Source of the DNA: Deinococcus sp.
GTDB taxonomy: Bacteria > Deinococcota > Deinococci > Deinococcales > Deinococcaceae
Length of the DNA: 31,579 bases
NCBI GenBank assembly: GCA_018260275.1
Contig: JAGLBK010000007.1
Span: 1 to 31,579, forward strand
Reading direction: 5' to 3'
Shown here: positions 16,821 through 25,546 of the stretch, piece after piece
Layout of the letters: every line of letters starts with the position of its first letter
Position numbering within the stretch: position 1 is the stretch's first letter
Made by a program: the position numbers and the translations under genes
Notes under the pieces: generated by a model
The model's input: the letters and a program-made list of their open reading frames with translations, nothing else
The model's database searches: none
Told to the model about the DNA's origin: nothing

Positions 16821-16853
16821 GGTCAGAACGGACTCGCTTGAGCAAGCCTGACC
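16821..16853 (-). terminator. Nested hairpin downstream of pucR
   Basis: The outer stem GGTCAG/CTGACC (16821-16826, 16848-16853) encloses the perfect inner hairpin GCTTGAGCAAGC (16836-16847). It lies 36 bases after the pucR stop. It lacks a T-run, so a weak terminator or an RNA-stabilising structure is the most that can be said. Confidence 0.4.
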
Positions 16854-16888
16854 GCTTCCCGACTGTGGCGGAATTTAGCGGAATCCTT

Positions 16889-17626
16889 CTAAAAGGGTGG
16901 CCTGCTCGCCTCGCCCGGCCCGCAGCCGCGCAGCAGTTCCAGCGACAGACGCAGGCCCAGTTGCCGCCGCGCGTCTTCGAGGTCGCCCAGCATGGCCCGC
17001 AGCTGCTCTATGCGGTAGTACATGGTCTGCCGCCGCACGCCCAGCCGCCGGGCGGCCTCGGTGATATTGAAATTGACAGCCAGCAGCGCGTCCAGCGTCA
17101 AAAGCAGCGTAGCGCGGGGGCGTAGAGGCAGGGCCAGCAGCGGCCCCAGGTGGGAGGCGATAAAGTCCGTGCTGCGCCCCGTTTCGCTCAGCGCCAGGAG
17201 CAACGGCTCCAGCGAAGGCTCGGCGGGTGCGGCCACTGGGGCCAGGATGCGCGAGTGCGCCGCCCGCGTCAGCAGCGCAAAACTGATCTCTTGCCGGGCG
17301 ACCAGCAGCGGAAAATCCAGTTGCCGGGCCGCCGCCAACACCGCTGCTGGCACCTCTGAGAAGTGGCGCACCAGCTCCAGCATCAGCCCCTGCGCCCCGC
17401 CCGCCGCCAGCGAACGCAGGTAGTGTTCCTGCGTGGCGTCGTCGGCCCCCTGAAGCGGCACGCCTGTGCTGAGCAGCAGTTCGCCGCCCGTCAGGAACCG
17501 AGCCGCGTCGGGCACCTCCGAGACATGCACCCAGGTCACCGGCTGGTCGAGGTGCGTGCGACCACTCAGGACCTCCACCGCCGCGAAGGCGGGCAGGGTC
17601 AACAGGTCCTGAAGGGTCGTCTGCAT
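16889..17626 (-). CDS. Short PucR-family transcriptional regulator
   Basis: A 245-residue regulator. Residues 4-115 match the PucR N-terminal sensor domain (start LQDLLTLPAFAAVEVLSG, then VTWVHVSEVPDAARFLTGGELLLSTG). The C-terminal helix-turn-helix is ITEAARRLGVRRQTMYYRIEQLRAMLG at about 198-225. Usual PucR regulators are about 400-550 residues with a GGDEF-like middle domain, which is missing here. PucR proteins control purine or pyrimidine catabolism, usually as activators, so this is the likely regulator of the surrounding cluster. The ATG at 17626 is 11 bases after the amidohydrolase stop and has only a weak ribosome site (AGGCTAAG), suggesting coupled translation. Confidence 0.85.
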   Translation of the reverse strand: MQTTLQDLLTLPAFAAVEVLSGRTHLDQPVTWVHVSEVPDAARFLTGGELLLSTGVPLQGADDATQEHYLRSLAAGGAQGLMLELVRHFSEVPAAVLAAARQLDFPLLVARQEISFALLTRAAHSRILAPVAAPAEPSLEPLLLALSETGRSTDFIASHLGPLLALPLRPRATLLLTLDALLAVNFNITEAARRLGVRRQTMYYRIEQLRAMLGDLEDARRQLGLRLSLELLRGCGPGEASRPPF

Positions 17627-17637
17627 GGTCGCTTAGC

Positions 17638-18891
17638 CTACTGCCCCTGCTTCAGAATCCAGGCCATCGCCCGGTCGGTGACTTTGTCGAGCACCTGCAC
17701 ACTCTGCCAGAGGTGTTCTTCCCTGGTGTCCTCGATCTTGTTATGGCTGATGCCCTTCAGGCTCTGCACGAAGATCATCACGGTGGGCACCCCGGCGCGG
17801 GCGACCTCGGCAGCGTCGTGCAGCGGGCCGCTGGGCAGGCGGTGGGCTTGGTCGGTCACTTCCAGAATGCTCTGCGCGACGGCCTCGATCAGTTCGGGGT
17901 GAAAGGGAATCGGTTCGATGTTCCACAGATCGCCGAATTCCACGGTGCAGCCGCCTTCCTCGGCGAATGTGCGGGCGGCGTCCTGGGCGTCTTGCCACAT
18001 CGCCGCCAGCTTGTCTTTGTCGAGTACGCGCTGGTCCAGAGTGATTTCGCACTCCTCGACCACGCTGGTCACGATGCCGGGGCGCGTCTTGCAACTGCCG
18101 ATGGTGCAGACCCCGCCGTACCGCTCGGCAATCGTGTAGATCTCCTGGGCAAACTTGCCCGCCGCCAGAAAAGCGTCCCGGCGCACGTTCATCGGGGTGC
18201 TGCCCGAGTGCGCCGCCTGACCCTTCCAGGTGATCGTGTGGCGCTCGACGCCCACCGTGCCCAGCACCGCGCCCAGCGGCAGGTTCAGGCCCTCCAGCAC
18301 CGGCCCCTGCTCGATGTGCAGTTCGAGGTAGGCGGCGGCGTTTTTGAGCTGCTCCTTTGCCCGGGGCGCGTCTTGCAGGTTGATGCCCACCTTGTTCAGC
18401 GCGTCTGGCAGCGAAATGCCGTCTTTGTCCTTCAGTTTGGACAGTTCAGCGACATCGAAGTACCCGCTGACCGCGCTCGAACCGTACAGGCTGCGGCCAA
18501 AGCGTGCGCCTTCCTCGTCGGCCCAGTTGACCAGTCGCAGCGTCACGGGCGGCTTGCCGCCGTACTGCCAACTGACCCGGCGCATGACTTCCAGGCCCGC
18601 CAGCACGTTCAGGCAGCCGTCGAGCCAGCCGCCGTTGGGCACGCTGTCGAGGTGTCCGCCGATCCAGAGTTCCCGCTCCGATTCACCTTTCAGGGTGGCC
18701 CACAGGTTGCCCGCCGGGTCGGTTTCGACCTGCACCGGAAGCTCGGCCAGCCGCTCCTTCAGAAAGTCCAGCGAGGCCAGCCATTGCCCGGTAAAAGCCA
18801 CGCGCTGAGCGCCGTTCTCGTCGCCAGTCAGTTCGCGCAGGGCTTTGAGTTCGTCTACCGTGCGCTGGGGGTTGAGACCGTAATCCGTCAC
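17638..18891 (-). CDS. N-carbamoyl-beta-alanine amidohydrolase (beta-ureidopropionase, M20 family)
   Basis: A 417-residue zinc amidohydrolase of the M20/HyuC-AllC family. It hydrolyses N-carbamoyl-beta-alanine (or the aminoisobutyrate analogue) to the beta-amino acid, CO2 and ammonia. Expected metal ligands are visible: H80 in GGHLDSVPNGG, D91, E126-E127 in ADEEGARFG, H192 in LHIEQGP and H383 in GISHNKIED. H227 in GQAAHSGSTPM is in the dimerisation lid. The start is GTG at 18891, supported by AAGGAG seven bases upstream. It is the third step of the pathway. Allantoate amidohydrolases share this fold, but the neighbouring PreA/PreT and dihydropyrimidinase make a pyrimidine role much more likely. 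Confidence 0.92.
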   Translation of the reverse strand: MTDYGLNPQRTVDELKALRELTGDENGAQRVAFTGQWLASLDFLKERLAELPVQVETDPAGNLWATLKGESERELWIGGHLDSVPNGGWLDGCLNVLAGLEVMRRVSWQYGGKPPVTLRLVNWADEEGARFGRSLYGSSAVSGYFDVAELSKLKDKDGISLPDALNKVGINLQDAPRAKEQLKNAAAYLELHIEQGPVLEGLNLPLGAVLGTVGVERHTITWKGQAAHSGSTPMNVRRDAFLAAGKFAQEIYTIAERYGGVCTIGSCKTRPGIVTSVVEECEITLDQRVLDKDKLAAMWQDAQDAARTFAEEGGCTVEFGDLWNIEPIPFHPELIEAVAQSILEVTDQAHRLPSGPLHDAAEVARAGVPTVMIFVQSLKGISHNKIEDTREEHLWQSVQVLDKVTDRAMAWILKQGQ

Positions 18892-18920
18892 AGAGGTTCT
18901 CCTTTACTTGTGGCCCGTCT

Positions 18921-19997
18921 TTACTTTTTGGCCGTCGCCATCTGCCAGATGCTGCTGTCCACGGCGGCGGCGGGCGGGTCGCTCTTGAGGATGCCCAGGT
19001 TTTTCAGCAGCGCGATGTTGGCTTTGTATACGGCTGGGTCGAGGTAACCCGCCTGACCCTGCAAGGTCGGGCCGGAGTTGTACAGCTTGGCGACCTCGGC
19101 CATCTGCCAGGTCTGGTGTCCGGCGGCGTCGGCGCGGGTGCCGGACCCCTTGCAGGTGTTGCTGCACTTGGACAGTACCAGCGTCACGGCTTCCTTCTGG
19201 TTTTTCACGGCGTAGTTCCAGCCCTTGATGGTCGCCCGCACCAGCCGCGCGGCCACTTCCTTGCCGCTCAGACCGCTGCCGTGAAAGTTCTTGTCGGCCA
19301 GCACGCGCTCACTGGAGAACATCAGGTCTTCGAGCAGGTTCACGCCGTAGTCGCTGGTGTGCAGGATGTTCAGTTTGTTCAGCGGGTAGCCCAGGCCCAC
19401 GATCTGGTCTACCTCGTTGTAGGTCATGGCGCTCACGGCGTCTACCTTGTCGGGGAACACGATGCTGGGGTCGAAGGGGTAGGTCACGGCCTGCACGCTG
19501 GGGTTGGCGGCGGTGCTGTCGAGGCTGGTGGTCATGTTGTTCTTCTTGAGCAGCGCCACCGCCGGGTACTCGTTGCCGCTGGGCCACAACCCGATGCGTT
19601 TGCCCTTGAGGTCCTCGGGCTTGTTGATCTTGGCGGTCTTGAGGCTGACCAGGGTAAAGCCCGACTTCTGGAACAGCTGCGCGATATGCACCACCGGAAT
19701 GCCCTGCTGACGGGCGGTGAGCAGGTCGGTGATCCAGGTGGTCCCGAAGTCGGCGGCGCCGGTGGCGACGGTCTGAATGGGCGACTGGTCACCGATGGGC
19801 AGCAGCTGCACGTCCAGCCCCTCGGCCTTGTAAAACCCCTTGGCCTGCGCCACGAAAAACCCGGCGAACTGCGCCTGCGGGAACCACTTGAGCTGCAACT
19901 TCACCGGCACCAGCTTCTGACTGGTCTGGGCCCCGGCGGGTGAAGCGCCGAGTGAGAGGGCGGCGAGGGTGGTGGTCAGGAGTGCAAGTTTTTTCAT
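18921..19997 (-). CDS. NMT1/THI5-type ABC substrate-binding protein, probably for pyrimidines
   Basis: A 358-residue exported binding protein of the SsuA/THI5/NMT1-like family. Residues 1-24 are a signal peptide (KKLALLTTTLAALSLGASPAGA). The mature start LQLKWFPQAQFAGFFVAQ and KGFYKAEGLDV are hallmarks of pyrimidine-precursor (ThiY-like) receptors, and FGTTWITDLL lines the ligand cleft. An unusual CSNTC pair lies at about 276-280. The ATG at 19997 has GGAGG nine bases upstream; a TTG two codons earlier is less likely. It is co-transcribed with two permeases and an ATPase inside the pyrimidine cluster, so uracil, thymine or a dihydropyrimidine/ureide is the probable ligand. Confidence 0.9.
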   Translation of the reverse strand: MKKLALLTTTLAALSLGASPAGAQTSQKLVPVKLQLKWFPQAQFAGFFVAQAKGFYKAEGLDVQLLPIGDQSPIQTVATGAADFGTTWITDLLTARQQGIPVVHIAQLFQKSGFTLVSLKTAKINKPEDLKGKRIGLWPSGNEYPAVALLKKNNMTTSLDSTAANPSVQAVTYPFDPSIVFPDKVDAVSAMTYNEVDQIVGLGYPLNKLNILHTSDYGVNLLEDLMFSSERVLADKNFHGSGLSGKEVAARLVRATIKGWNYAVKNQKEAVTLVLSKCSNTCKGSGTRADAAGHQTWQMAEVAKLYNSGPTLQGQAGYLDPAVYKANIALLKNLGILKSDPPAAAVDSSIWQMATAKK

Positions 19998-20042
19998 GGT
20001 CAACCTCCAGGGTTGGCGTGGAAATGCGGTGTGGCAAAAGGT

Positions 20043-21017
20043 TCAGACGCGGCGGTGCAGGGTGCGTTGTTCCAGCAGTTGAATCAGCAGGTAAAAGGTG
20101 ATCCCGATGACTGAGGCCACCACGATGGCTGCCCAGACGATGTCCAGGCCGAAGCGCCCCACCTCGATCTGAATGCGGAAGCCCAGGCCGTGCCCCTCGG
20201 TGCCGAAGAACTCGGCGACGATGGCGTTGATGAGCGCCAGCGTGGAACTGACCCGCAGCGCGGTAAAGATGAAGGGCAGCGCGGCGGGCCAGCGCACCTC
20301 GCGGAAGGTCTGAACCGGGCTGGCGGCGTAGGAGTGCATCAGGTCGAGGTACAGCGGCGAGGCGCTTTGCAGGCCGTGCACCGCGTTGATGACGACTGGA
20401 AACAGCACCGTGATCGCCACGATGACCGTTTTGGAACTCCAGCCCAGCCCCACCGCCTTGATGACCACCGGGGCCAGCGCCACGATGGGCACGCTGGACA
20501 GCAGCGCCGCGTAGGGCAGCACCCCGCGTTCCAGAAACCGGAAGCGCACCGCCAGCAGCGCCAGCGCCAGCCCCAGCAGCGCCCCGATCACAAAGCCCAG
20601 CAGCGCCTCCAGCACAAAGGTGTAATAGGCGTCGAGCAGCAGCACGGTGCGGGCGGCCCAGAGCGCCTGGGCGATGTGGGTGGGCGTGGGAATCAGGCCA
20701 GTGGGCACGTTGTAGGCCCGCAGGAGCGCCTCGGCGGAGAGCAGAAACAGCACCAGGGCGGCGGCAGCGGGCACGATCTTGGCGGCGCGGCTTTCGCCTT
20801 GCGCCACCTGCCGGACGCCTGCGGCCCCCACTACGAACAGCGCGGCCACCCCCAGCAGCCACGGCCAACCTGCCACCGGGGCTTGGGCCGACGATTGGGC
20901 CAGCCGCGCCAGCAGCACGCACAGCCCCAGCAGCCCGAGCGTAGCTACTGTCAGGAGGGCCACCCCCAGCGTGGGCCGGGGGCCAGCCACAGGCAGACTT
21001 ACCGCGCGGGTCGCCAC
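20043..21017 (-). CDS. ABC transporter permease (SsuC/ThiX-like), second subunit
   Basis: A 324-residue inner-membrane permease of the BPD_transp_1 class. Three extra N-terminal hydrophobic segments lie within about the first 100 residues, before the usual core of five to six. The ATPase-coupling EAA-like loop is HSYAASPVQTFREVRWPAALP. The GTG at 21017 is chosen because GGGGGTGA stands just upstream and the open frame before it is only a shadow of the neighbouring gene. This start overlaps the other permease gene by 19 bp. It forms a heterodimeric channel with the permease at 20999-21910. Confidence 0.85.
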   Translation of the reverse strand: MATRAVSLPVAGPRPTLGVALLTVATLGLLGLCVLLARLAQSSAQAPVAGWPWLLGVAALFVVGAAGVRQVAQGESRAAKIVPAAAALVLFLLSAEALLRAYNVPTGLIPTPTHIAQALWAARTVLLLDAYYTFVLEALLGFVIGALLGLALALLAVRFRFLERGVLPYAALLSSVPIVALAPVVIKAVGLGWSSKTVIVAITVLFPVVINAVHGLQSASPLYLDLMHSYAASPVQTFREVRWPAALPFIFTALRVSSTLALINAIVAEFFGTEGHGLGFRIQIEVGRFGLDIVWAAIVVASVIGITFYLLIQLLEQRTLHRRV

Positions 21018-21910
21018 CGGGTCACCCCCTTTTCCAGCCAGCCGATCAGGGCCACCAGCGCGATCCCCAGCACCGCGCTGTAGACCATGATGACCCACAG
21101 CGCCACGGTGTCCGAGGCCCGCGAGTTCTCGGCCAGCATCTTGCCCAGCCCGCTGAAGGAGATGGTGCTGATTTCGGCCACGATGCTGCCCACCAGCGCG
21201 GCGGTGGCGGCCACCTTTAGCGAAGTGAACAGGTAGGGAAGACTGGCAGGCAGGCGCAGCAGCCCGAAGACCTGCCCAGGTGAGGCGCGGTAGGTCCGCA
21301 TCAGGTCCAGTTGCAGCGGGTCGGGACTGCGCAGCCCCTGCGCCATGCCGATCGCCACCGGGAAAAAGGCGATATAGGCGGCAATGATCGCTTTGGGCAA
21401 AAAGCCCTGCACGCCGTACTGCCCCAGCAGCACTGCCAGCATCGGTGCAATCGCCACGATGGGCACGGTCTGCGAGGCGATCAGCCAGGGCAGGGTGGCC
21501 CGCTCGAAGCTGCGGCTGCGAACCAGCAACGTCGCCAGGATCAGCCCCAGCAGCGAGGCCAGCGACAGCCCCAGCAGGGTTTCACCGCCCGTGACCAGCA
21601 TGTTGTACGGCGCACTGGTCGGGGCCGTAGGTGGAATGGTCAGCGCCCGGAAGCCCTCCAGAAACTGTCCCGGCGCAGGAATGACCGGGTTACGCAGCTG
21701 GGTGGCGCAGGCCAGCGCCGTCTTGCAGCCCAGGTCGGCCCCGCTGTCCAGCGCCCGCTGGGCCACGCCCCGGTTGGCCAGCAGCATGACCGGCCAGTAG
21801 AGCAACAGGGCGAGCGCGGCCACCGCCAGCATCGGCCCGGCGTTGGAGGCGCGGCGGGACCGGGAGGCCGGGGCAGCGGCCAGTGGCGAGTCGGGAGCCG
21901 CCGTGGTCAC
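20999..21910 (-). CDS. ABC transporter permease (SsuC/ThiX-like), first subunit
   Basis: A 303-residue inner-membrane permease. TM1 is at about residues 27-46 (MLAVAALALLLYWPVMLLA). A periplasmic loop of about 50 residues with a CX5C pair (CKTALAC) follows, then the transporter core with the coupling loop RTYRASPGQVFGLLRLPASLP. The GTG at 21910 overlaps the ATPase stop by 4 nt (GTGA). With its partner, the ATPase and the THI5-type receptor it makes a four-gene importer embedded in the pyrimidine-degradation genes. Confidence 0.88.
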   Translation of the reverse strand: MTTAAPDSPLAAAPASRSRRASNAGPMLAVAALALLLYWPVMLLANRGVAQRALDSGADLGCKTALACATQLRNPVIPAPGQFLEGFRALTIPPTAPTSAPYNMLVTGGETLLGLSLASLLGLILATLLVRSRSFERATLPWLIASQTVPIVAIAPMLAVLLGQYGVQGFLPKAIIAAYIAFFPVAIGMAQGLRSPDPLQLDLMRTYRASPGQVFGLLRLPASLPYLFTSLKVAATAALVGSIVAEISTISFSGLGKMLAENSRASDTVALWVIMVYSAVLGIALVALIGWLEKGVTRWRPAR

Positions 21911-22695
21911 GCGTGGCCCTTTTTCAGCAGTTCACGAATTTCGGTGGCGTACTGGAAAAAGCGCGGGTCCTCACGGCTGTCCTCGCCGCGCGGGTGCGGC
22001 AGGTCGATATTCACGACGCCCTCGATCTTGCCGGGCCGGGCGGTCATCACGACCACGCGGGTGCTCAGGAACACGGCCTCGCTGATGCTATGCGTCACGA
22101 AGACCACCGTCTTGCCCGTTTCGCGCCACAGCCGCAGCAGCTCCAGATTCAGGTTCTCGCGGGTAATCTCGTCCAGTGCCCCGAATGGCTCATCCATGAA
22201 CAGCAGCGGCGGGTCGAAGGCCAGGGCGCGGGCGATGCTCACGCGCTGCTGCATCCCCCCCGAAAGTTGCCAGGGATAGCTGCGCTCGAATTTTTCCAGG
22301 CCCACCAGTTTCAGCATCTCGCGTGCTCTGGCGTCGCGGCCCTCGCGCGGCAGGTTCATGACCTCCAGCGGCAGTTTGACGTTGCTCAGGACATTGCGCC
22401 AGTCCATCAGCGCGGGGGCCTGAAACACGTAGCCGTAAGCCCGCTTTTGCCGCGCCGCGTCGGGGGTTTCACCGTTCACGCTCAGGCTGCCGCTGGTGGG
22501 GCGCACCAGGTCAGCCATCAGGCGCAGCAGGGTGGTCTTGCCGCAGCCCGAGGGGCCGATCAGCGAGATGAATTCGCCCGGCATGATCTCCAGATTGGCG
22601 TCCTGTAGGGCCACGGTCTGCCCGCCAGGAACAGGAAAGACCATTCCGAGATCGCGCACCGAAACGATGGGTCGCGTAGAACTGACTTGAGTCAA
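21907..22695 (-). CDS. ABC transporter ATPase (SsuB/TauB-like)
   Basis: A 262-residue cytosolic ATPase. Walker A is GPSGCGKTT (residues 47-55), the Q-loop is YVFQAPALMDWRNV, the signature is LSGGMQQRVSIARAL, Walker B is LLFMDEPFGALDE and the switch His is in FVTHSISEA. It belongs to the nitrate/sulfonate/taurine/pyrimidine importer group. The start is TTG at 22695: GGAGG lies exactly six bases upstream and no ATG or GTG fits. It is the first gene of the transporter block, 64 bases after dihydropyrimidinase. Confidence 0.92.
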   Translation of the reverse strand: MTQVSSTRPIVSVRDLGMVFPVPGGQTVALQDANLEIMPGEFISLIGPSGCGKTTLLRLMADLVRPTSGSLSVNGETPDAARQKRAYGYVFQAPALMDWRNVLSNVKLPLEVMNLPREGRDARAREMLKLVGLEKFERSYPWQLSGGMQQRVSIARALAFDPPLLFMDEPFGALDEITRENLNLELLRLWRETGKTVVFVTHSISEAVFLSTRVVVMTARPGKIEGVVNIDLPHPRGEDSREDPRFFQYATEIRELLKKGHA

Positions 22696-22759
22696 AATGG
22701 GCCTCCAGAAAGAGAAGAAAGGTCAGCGGCAACGGGCGGGGAAGAGGGGGAGCGGCAGG

Positions 22760-24124
22760 TCAGCGCCGCAGCAGTCGCCCGCGCCCCGGCGTACCCACGA
22801 ACTGCCCGCCCTGCACCGCCACCTCACCGCGCACGGTCACGACTTCGGGTTTGCCGTCGATCTCCACGCCTTCAAAGCCGCTGTAGTCGTTGTTGACATG
22901 ACTGGTCGCCGCGCTGATGGTGCCCCGGTAGCCCGGGTCGTAGATGACCAGATCGGCGTCCGAGCCGACCTGCACAGTGCCTTTGCGCGGATACAGCCCA
23001 AAAATCTGCGCGGTGCGGGTGCTGGCGGCGTCTACGAAGCGTTCCAGACTCAGCTTGCCCCGGCTGACGCCGTAGGTATACAGCAGGTTCACGCGGTCCT
23101 CGATGGCCGGGATGCCGTTGGGAATCTGGGTAAACTGCCTGTCTCCGAGGTGCTTCTGCTCTATGTCGAAGGGGCAGTGGTCGGTCGCGACGGTATCGAT
23201 TTCGCCGCTTTCCAGCGCGGCCCACAGCCGGGGCTGGTTGCCCTTGTCGCGCAGCGGCGGCGACATCACGTACTTGGCTCCTTCCACGCCGGGGCGCTCG
23301 GCATAGGTCTTATCTAGCGTCAGGTGTGGAATGACCACTTCGATATCCAGCTTCACGCCGCGTTTCTTGGCGTCCAGCGCGGCGTCCAGCGCGCGAGCAT
23401 TGGACAGGTGGACCACGTAACCGTGTGCGCCGGTCATTTCAATAAAGGTGGCAAAGTGAGCGGTTCCCTCGGCCTCCACGCTTTCCGGGCGGCTGGGCTC
23501 GTGCCACTCGGGGCCAGTTTTGCCCTCGCTCAGCAGCTTTTGCTGAAGTTCGGCCACCAGATCGGCGTTTTCGCAGTGGGCAGTGACCACCACGCCCAGT
23601 TCCGCCGCCAGTTTGCAAACCTGATACAGCGCCTGATCGTCGATGCCGAAGGCCCCCTTGTAGGCCAGAAACACCTTGAAGGACTTCATGCCCTGGCCTG
23701 CCAGTTCGCGCAGGGTCTGCTCGGTTTCGGCGTCCCAGCGGGTTACGCCGATATGAAAGGTGTAGTCGCAGGCGCTGTTGCCGCTCGCCAGCCCGTTCCA
23801 GTGCTCCCAGCCGTCGCGCAGTTTTTCGCTGCCTGCCGGGGCCAGCATCTCAATGTAGGTCGTGGTGCCGCCGATGAGCGCCGTTACCGAGCCGGTCGCG
23901 TGCGTGTCCTTGGCAAAAGTGCCCATGAACGGCAGGTGAATATGCACGTGCGGATCGATAAAACCGGGGAAAATGTACTTGCCGCTGGCGTCGATGACCG
24001 TGGCCCCGGCGGGAGCGCTCAGGTTCTCGCCAATCTGGGAAATCTGCTCGCCTTCCACCAGCACGTCGGCCTTATGGCGTTTGCCGTCACTGACGATTTC
24101 GCCGTTCTTGATCAGTAGGGTCAT
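22760..24124 (-). CDS. Dihydropyrimidinase (D-hydantoinase family)
   Basis: A 454-residue zinc amidohydrolase that opens dihydrouracil or dihydrothymine to the N-carbamoyl-beta-amino acid. The binuclear site is complete: H59 and H61 in DPHVHIHLPF, the carbamylated lysine K150 in SFKVFLAYKG, H183 in TAHCEN, H239 in VVHLSN and D315 in ATDHCPF. Length and order match dihydropyrimidinase/hydantoinase; dihydroorotase and allantoinase are less likely given the neighbours. The ATG at 24124 has CCGGAG six bases upstream, 30 bases after preA. It is step two of the pathway. Confidence 0.93.
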   Translation of the reverse strand: MTLLIKNGEIVSDGKRHKADVLVEGEQISQIGENLSAPAGATVIDASGKYIFPGFIDPHVHIHLPFMGTFAKDTHATGSVTALIGGTTTYIEMLAPAGSEKLRDGWEHWNGLASGNSACDYTFHIGVTRWDAETEQTLRELAGQGMKSFKVFLAYKGAFGIDDQALYQVCKLAAELGVVVTAHCENADLVAELQQKLLSEGKTGPEWHEPSRPESVEAEGTAHFATFIEMTGAHGYVVHLSNARALDAALDAKKRGVKLDIEVVIPHLTLDKTYAERPGVEGAKYVMSPPLRDKGNQPRLWAALESGEIDTVATDHCPFDIEQKHLGDRQFTQIPNGIPAIEDRVNLLYTYGVSRGKLSLERFVDAASTRTAQIFGLYPRKGTVQVGSDADLVIYDPGYRGTISAATSHVNNDYSGFEGVEIDGKPEVVTVRGEVAVQGGQFVGTPGRGRLLRR

Positions 24125-24154
24125 GGTTACTCCGGAGACAGTGAAGTCGGTGGG

Positions 24155-25546
24155 TCAGTGAATTTCAATGTCTGCTTCCCGGCGGTACGCTTCCATCGCG
24201 TCCCACTGCTGGGTCACGGGCGTGCGCTGGGCGCTCAGTTCGTCCCAGGTCACGTGCGGGCGGTCACTGGGCACGCTGACCATCTCGATGCAGTCGTCCA
24301 CCGGGCACACGTTGGCGCACAGGGCGCAGCCCACGCAGTCGCCTTCGCGCACTTTCGGGGTCGGGCGGCTATCAGCCACTTCCTTGCCGTTCATACGCGG
24401 GTCGAAGGGGCCGCTGATGGCCGGATTCACCTGCACCCCGCCGGGCGTGTACAGGTCTATGCACTGGTGCGCCGTGTCGTTGCAGGCCGTATAGCACATG
24501 TTGCACTGAATACATTTGTCGGGGTTGATGCGGGCCACCGCCTGAAACCCCAGGTCCAGCTGCCCGAAGGTGCTCAGCTGCGGCACGCTGTGGCCCCGGA
24601 ACTCCTCGATGGTGGCAAAGCCCTTGTCATCCATCCAGTTGCTCAGGCCGTCGATCATGTCTTCCACGATCCGGTAGCCGTAGTGCATGGCGGCGGTGCA
24701 GACCTGCACGCTGCTGGCCCCCAGCAGGATAAATTCGGCGGCGTCCCGCCAGGTCACGATGCCGCCCATGCCCGAAATCGGTGCGCCGCTGCCGACCACG
24801 CCTGCGTCGGTCATCAGTTCGGAGAGCATGTTCAGCGCAATCGGCTTGACCGCCGGGCCTGCGTAGCCCCCGTGGGTGCCGCGCCCGCCGATGTTGGGGG
24901 TGATCTGGAGGGTATCCAGGTCCACCTTCATGACCGAATTGATGGTGTTGATGAGGCTCAGGCCGTTGGCTCCGCCCGCCAGCGCCGCGTGAGCCGGGTC
25001 GGTGATGTGCGTGACGTTGGGCGTGAGTTTCACGATGACCGGCAATTTGGTCACGGACGTGACCCAGTGCGTGTTCAGTTCGCACATCTCCGGCACCTGG
25101 CCTACTGCCGCGCCCATGCCGCGTTCGCTCATGCCCTGAGGACAGCCGTAATTGAGTTCTATGCCGTCTGCGCCGGTGTCCTCGATCATCATCACGATGT
25201 CGCGCCACGCCTGCGGGTCGGCGTCCACCATCGCGCTGACGATCACGGCCCGGTCAGGCCACAGCCGCTTGATCTCGGCGATCTCGCGCAGGTTGACTTC
25301 CAGCGGGCGGTCACTGATCAGTTCCACGTTGCTGATCGCCAGCAGACGCTGCCCGCCGATGCTCAGGCCGCTGTAGCGGTTGGAGATGTTCAGCACGGGT
25401 GGCCCGATGGTCTTCCAGACCGCGCCGCCCCAGCCGTACTCGAAGGCCCGGTGAATCTGTGCGCCGCTGTTGGTCGGGGGGGCCGAGGCCAGCCAGAAGG
25501 GATTGGGCGAACGGATGCCCGCGAAATTGATACTCAGATCAGCCAT
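24155..25546 (-). CDS. preA: NAD-dependent dihydropyrimidine dehydrogenase, PreA subunit
   Basis: A 463-residue cytosolic subunit that reduces uracil or thymine. Residues 1-310 form an FMN barrel of the dihydroorotate-dehydrogenase type (ELNYGCPQGMSERGMG at 130-145, KLTPNVT, SGMGGI). Residues 341-420 are a ferredoxin domain with two 4Fe-4S sites: C345, C348, C351, C355 and C404, C407, C410, C414. The position that I align with the catalytic Cys of mammalian DPD (GLACGQ) is Val148 here (GAAVGQ); as I recall, E. coli PreA also has Val. The ATG at 25546 has GGAGG six bases upstream and overlaps preT by 8 bp. It pairs with PreT, which brings electrons from NAD(P)H. Confidence 0.95.
   Translation of the reverse strand: MADLSINFAGIRSPNPFWLASAPPTNSGAQIHRAFEYGWGGAVWKTIGPPVLNISNRYSGLSIGGQRLLAISNVELISDRPLEVNLREIAEIKRLWPDRAVIVSAMVDADPQAWRDIVMMIEDTGADGIELNYGCPQGMSERGMGAAVGQVPEMCELNTHWVTSVTKLPVIVKLTPNVTHITDPAHAALAGGANGLSLINTINSVMKVDLDTLQITPNIGGRGTHGGYAGPAVKPIALNMLSELMTDAGVVGSGAPISGMGGIVTWRDAAEFILLGASSVQVCTAAMHYGYRIVEDMIDGLSNWMDDKGFATIEEFRGHSVPQLSTFGQLDLGFQAVARINPDKCIQCNMCYTACNDTAHQCIDLYTPGGVQVNPAISGPFDPRMNGKEVADSRPTPKVREGDCVGCALCANVCPVDDCIEMVSVPSDRPHVTWDELSAQRTPVTQQWDAMEAYRREADIEIH

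Noticed and set aside
22696..22759. Thiamine pyrophosphate riboswitch before the THI5-like transporter
   Set aside because: The gap is only 64 bases and contains just a ribosome site; no riboswitch motifs were seen.
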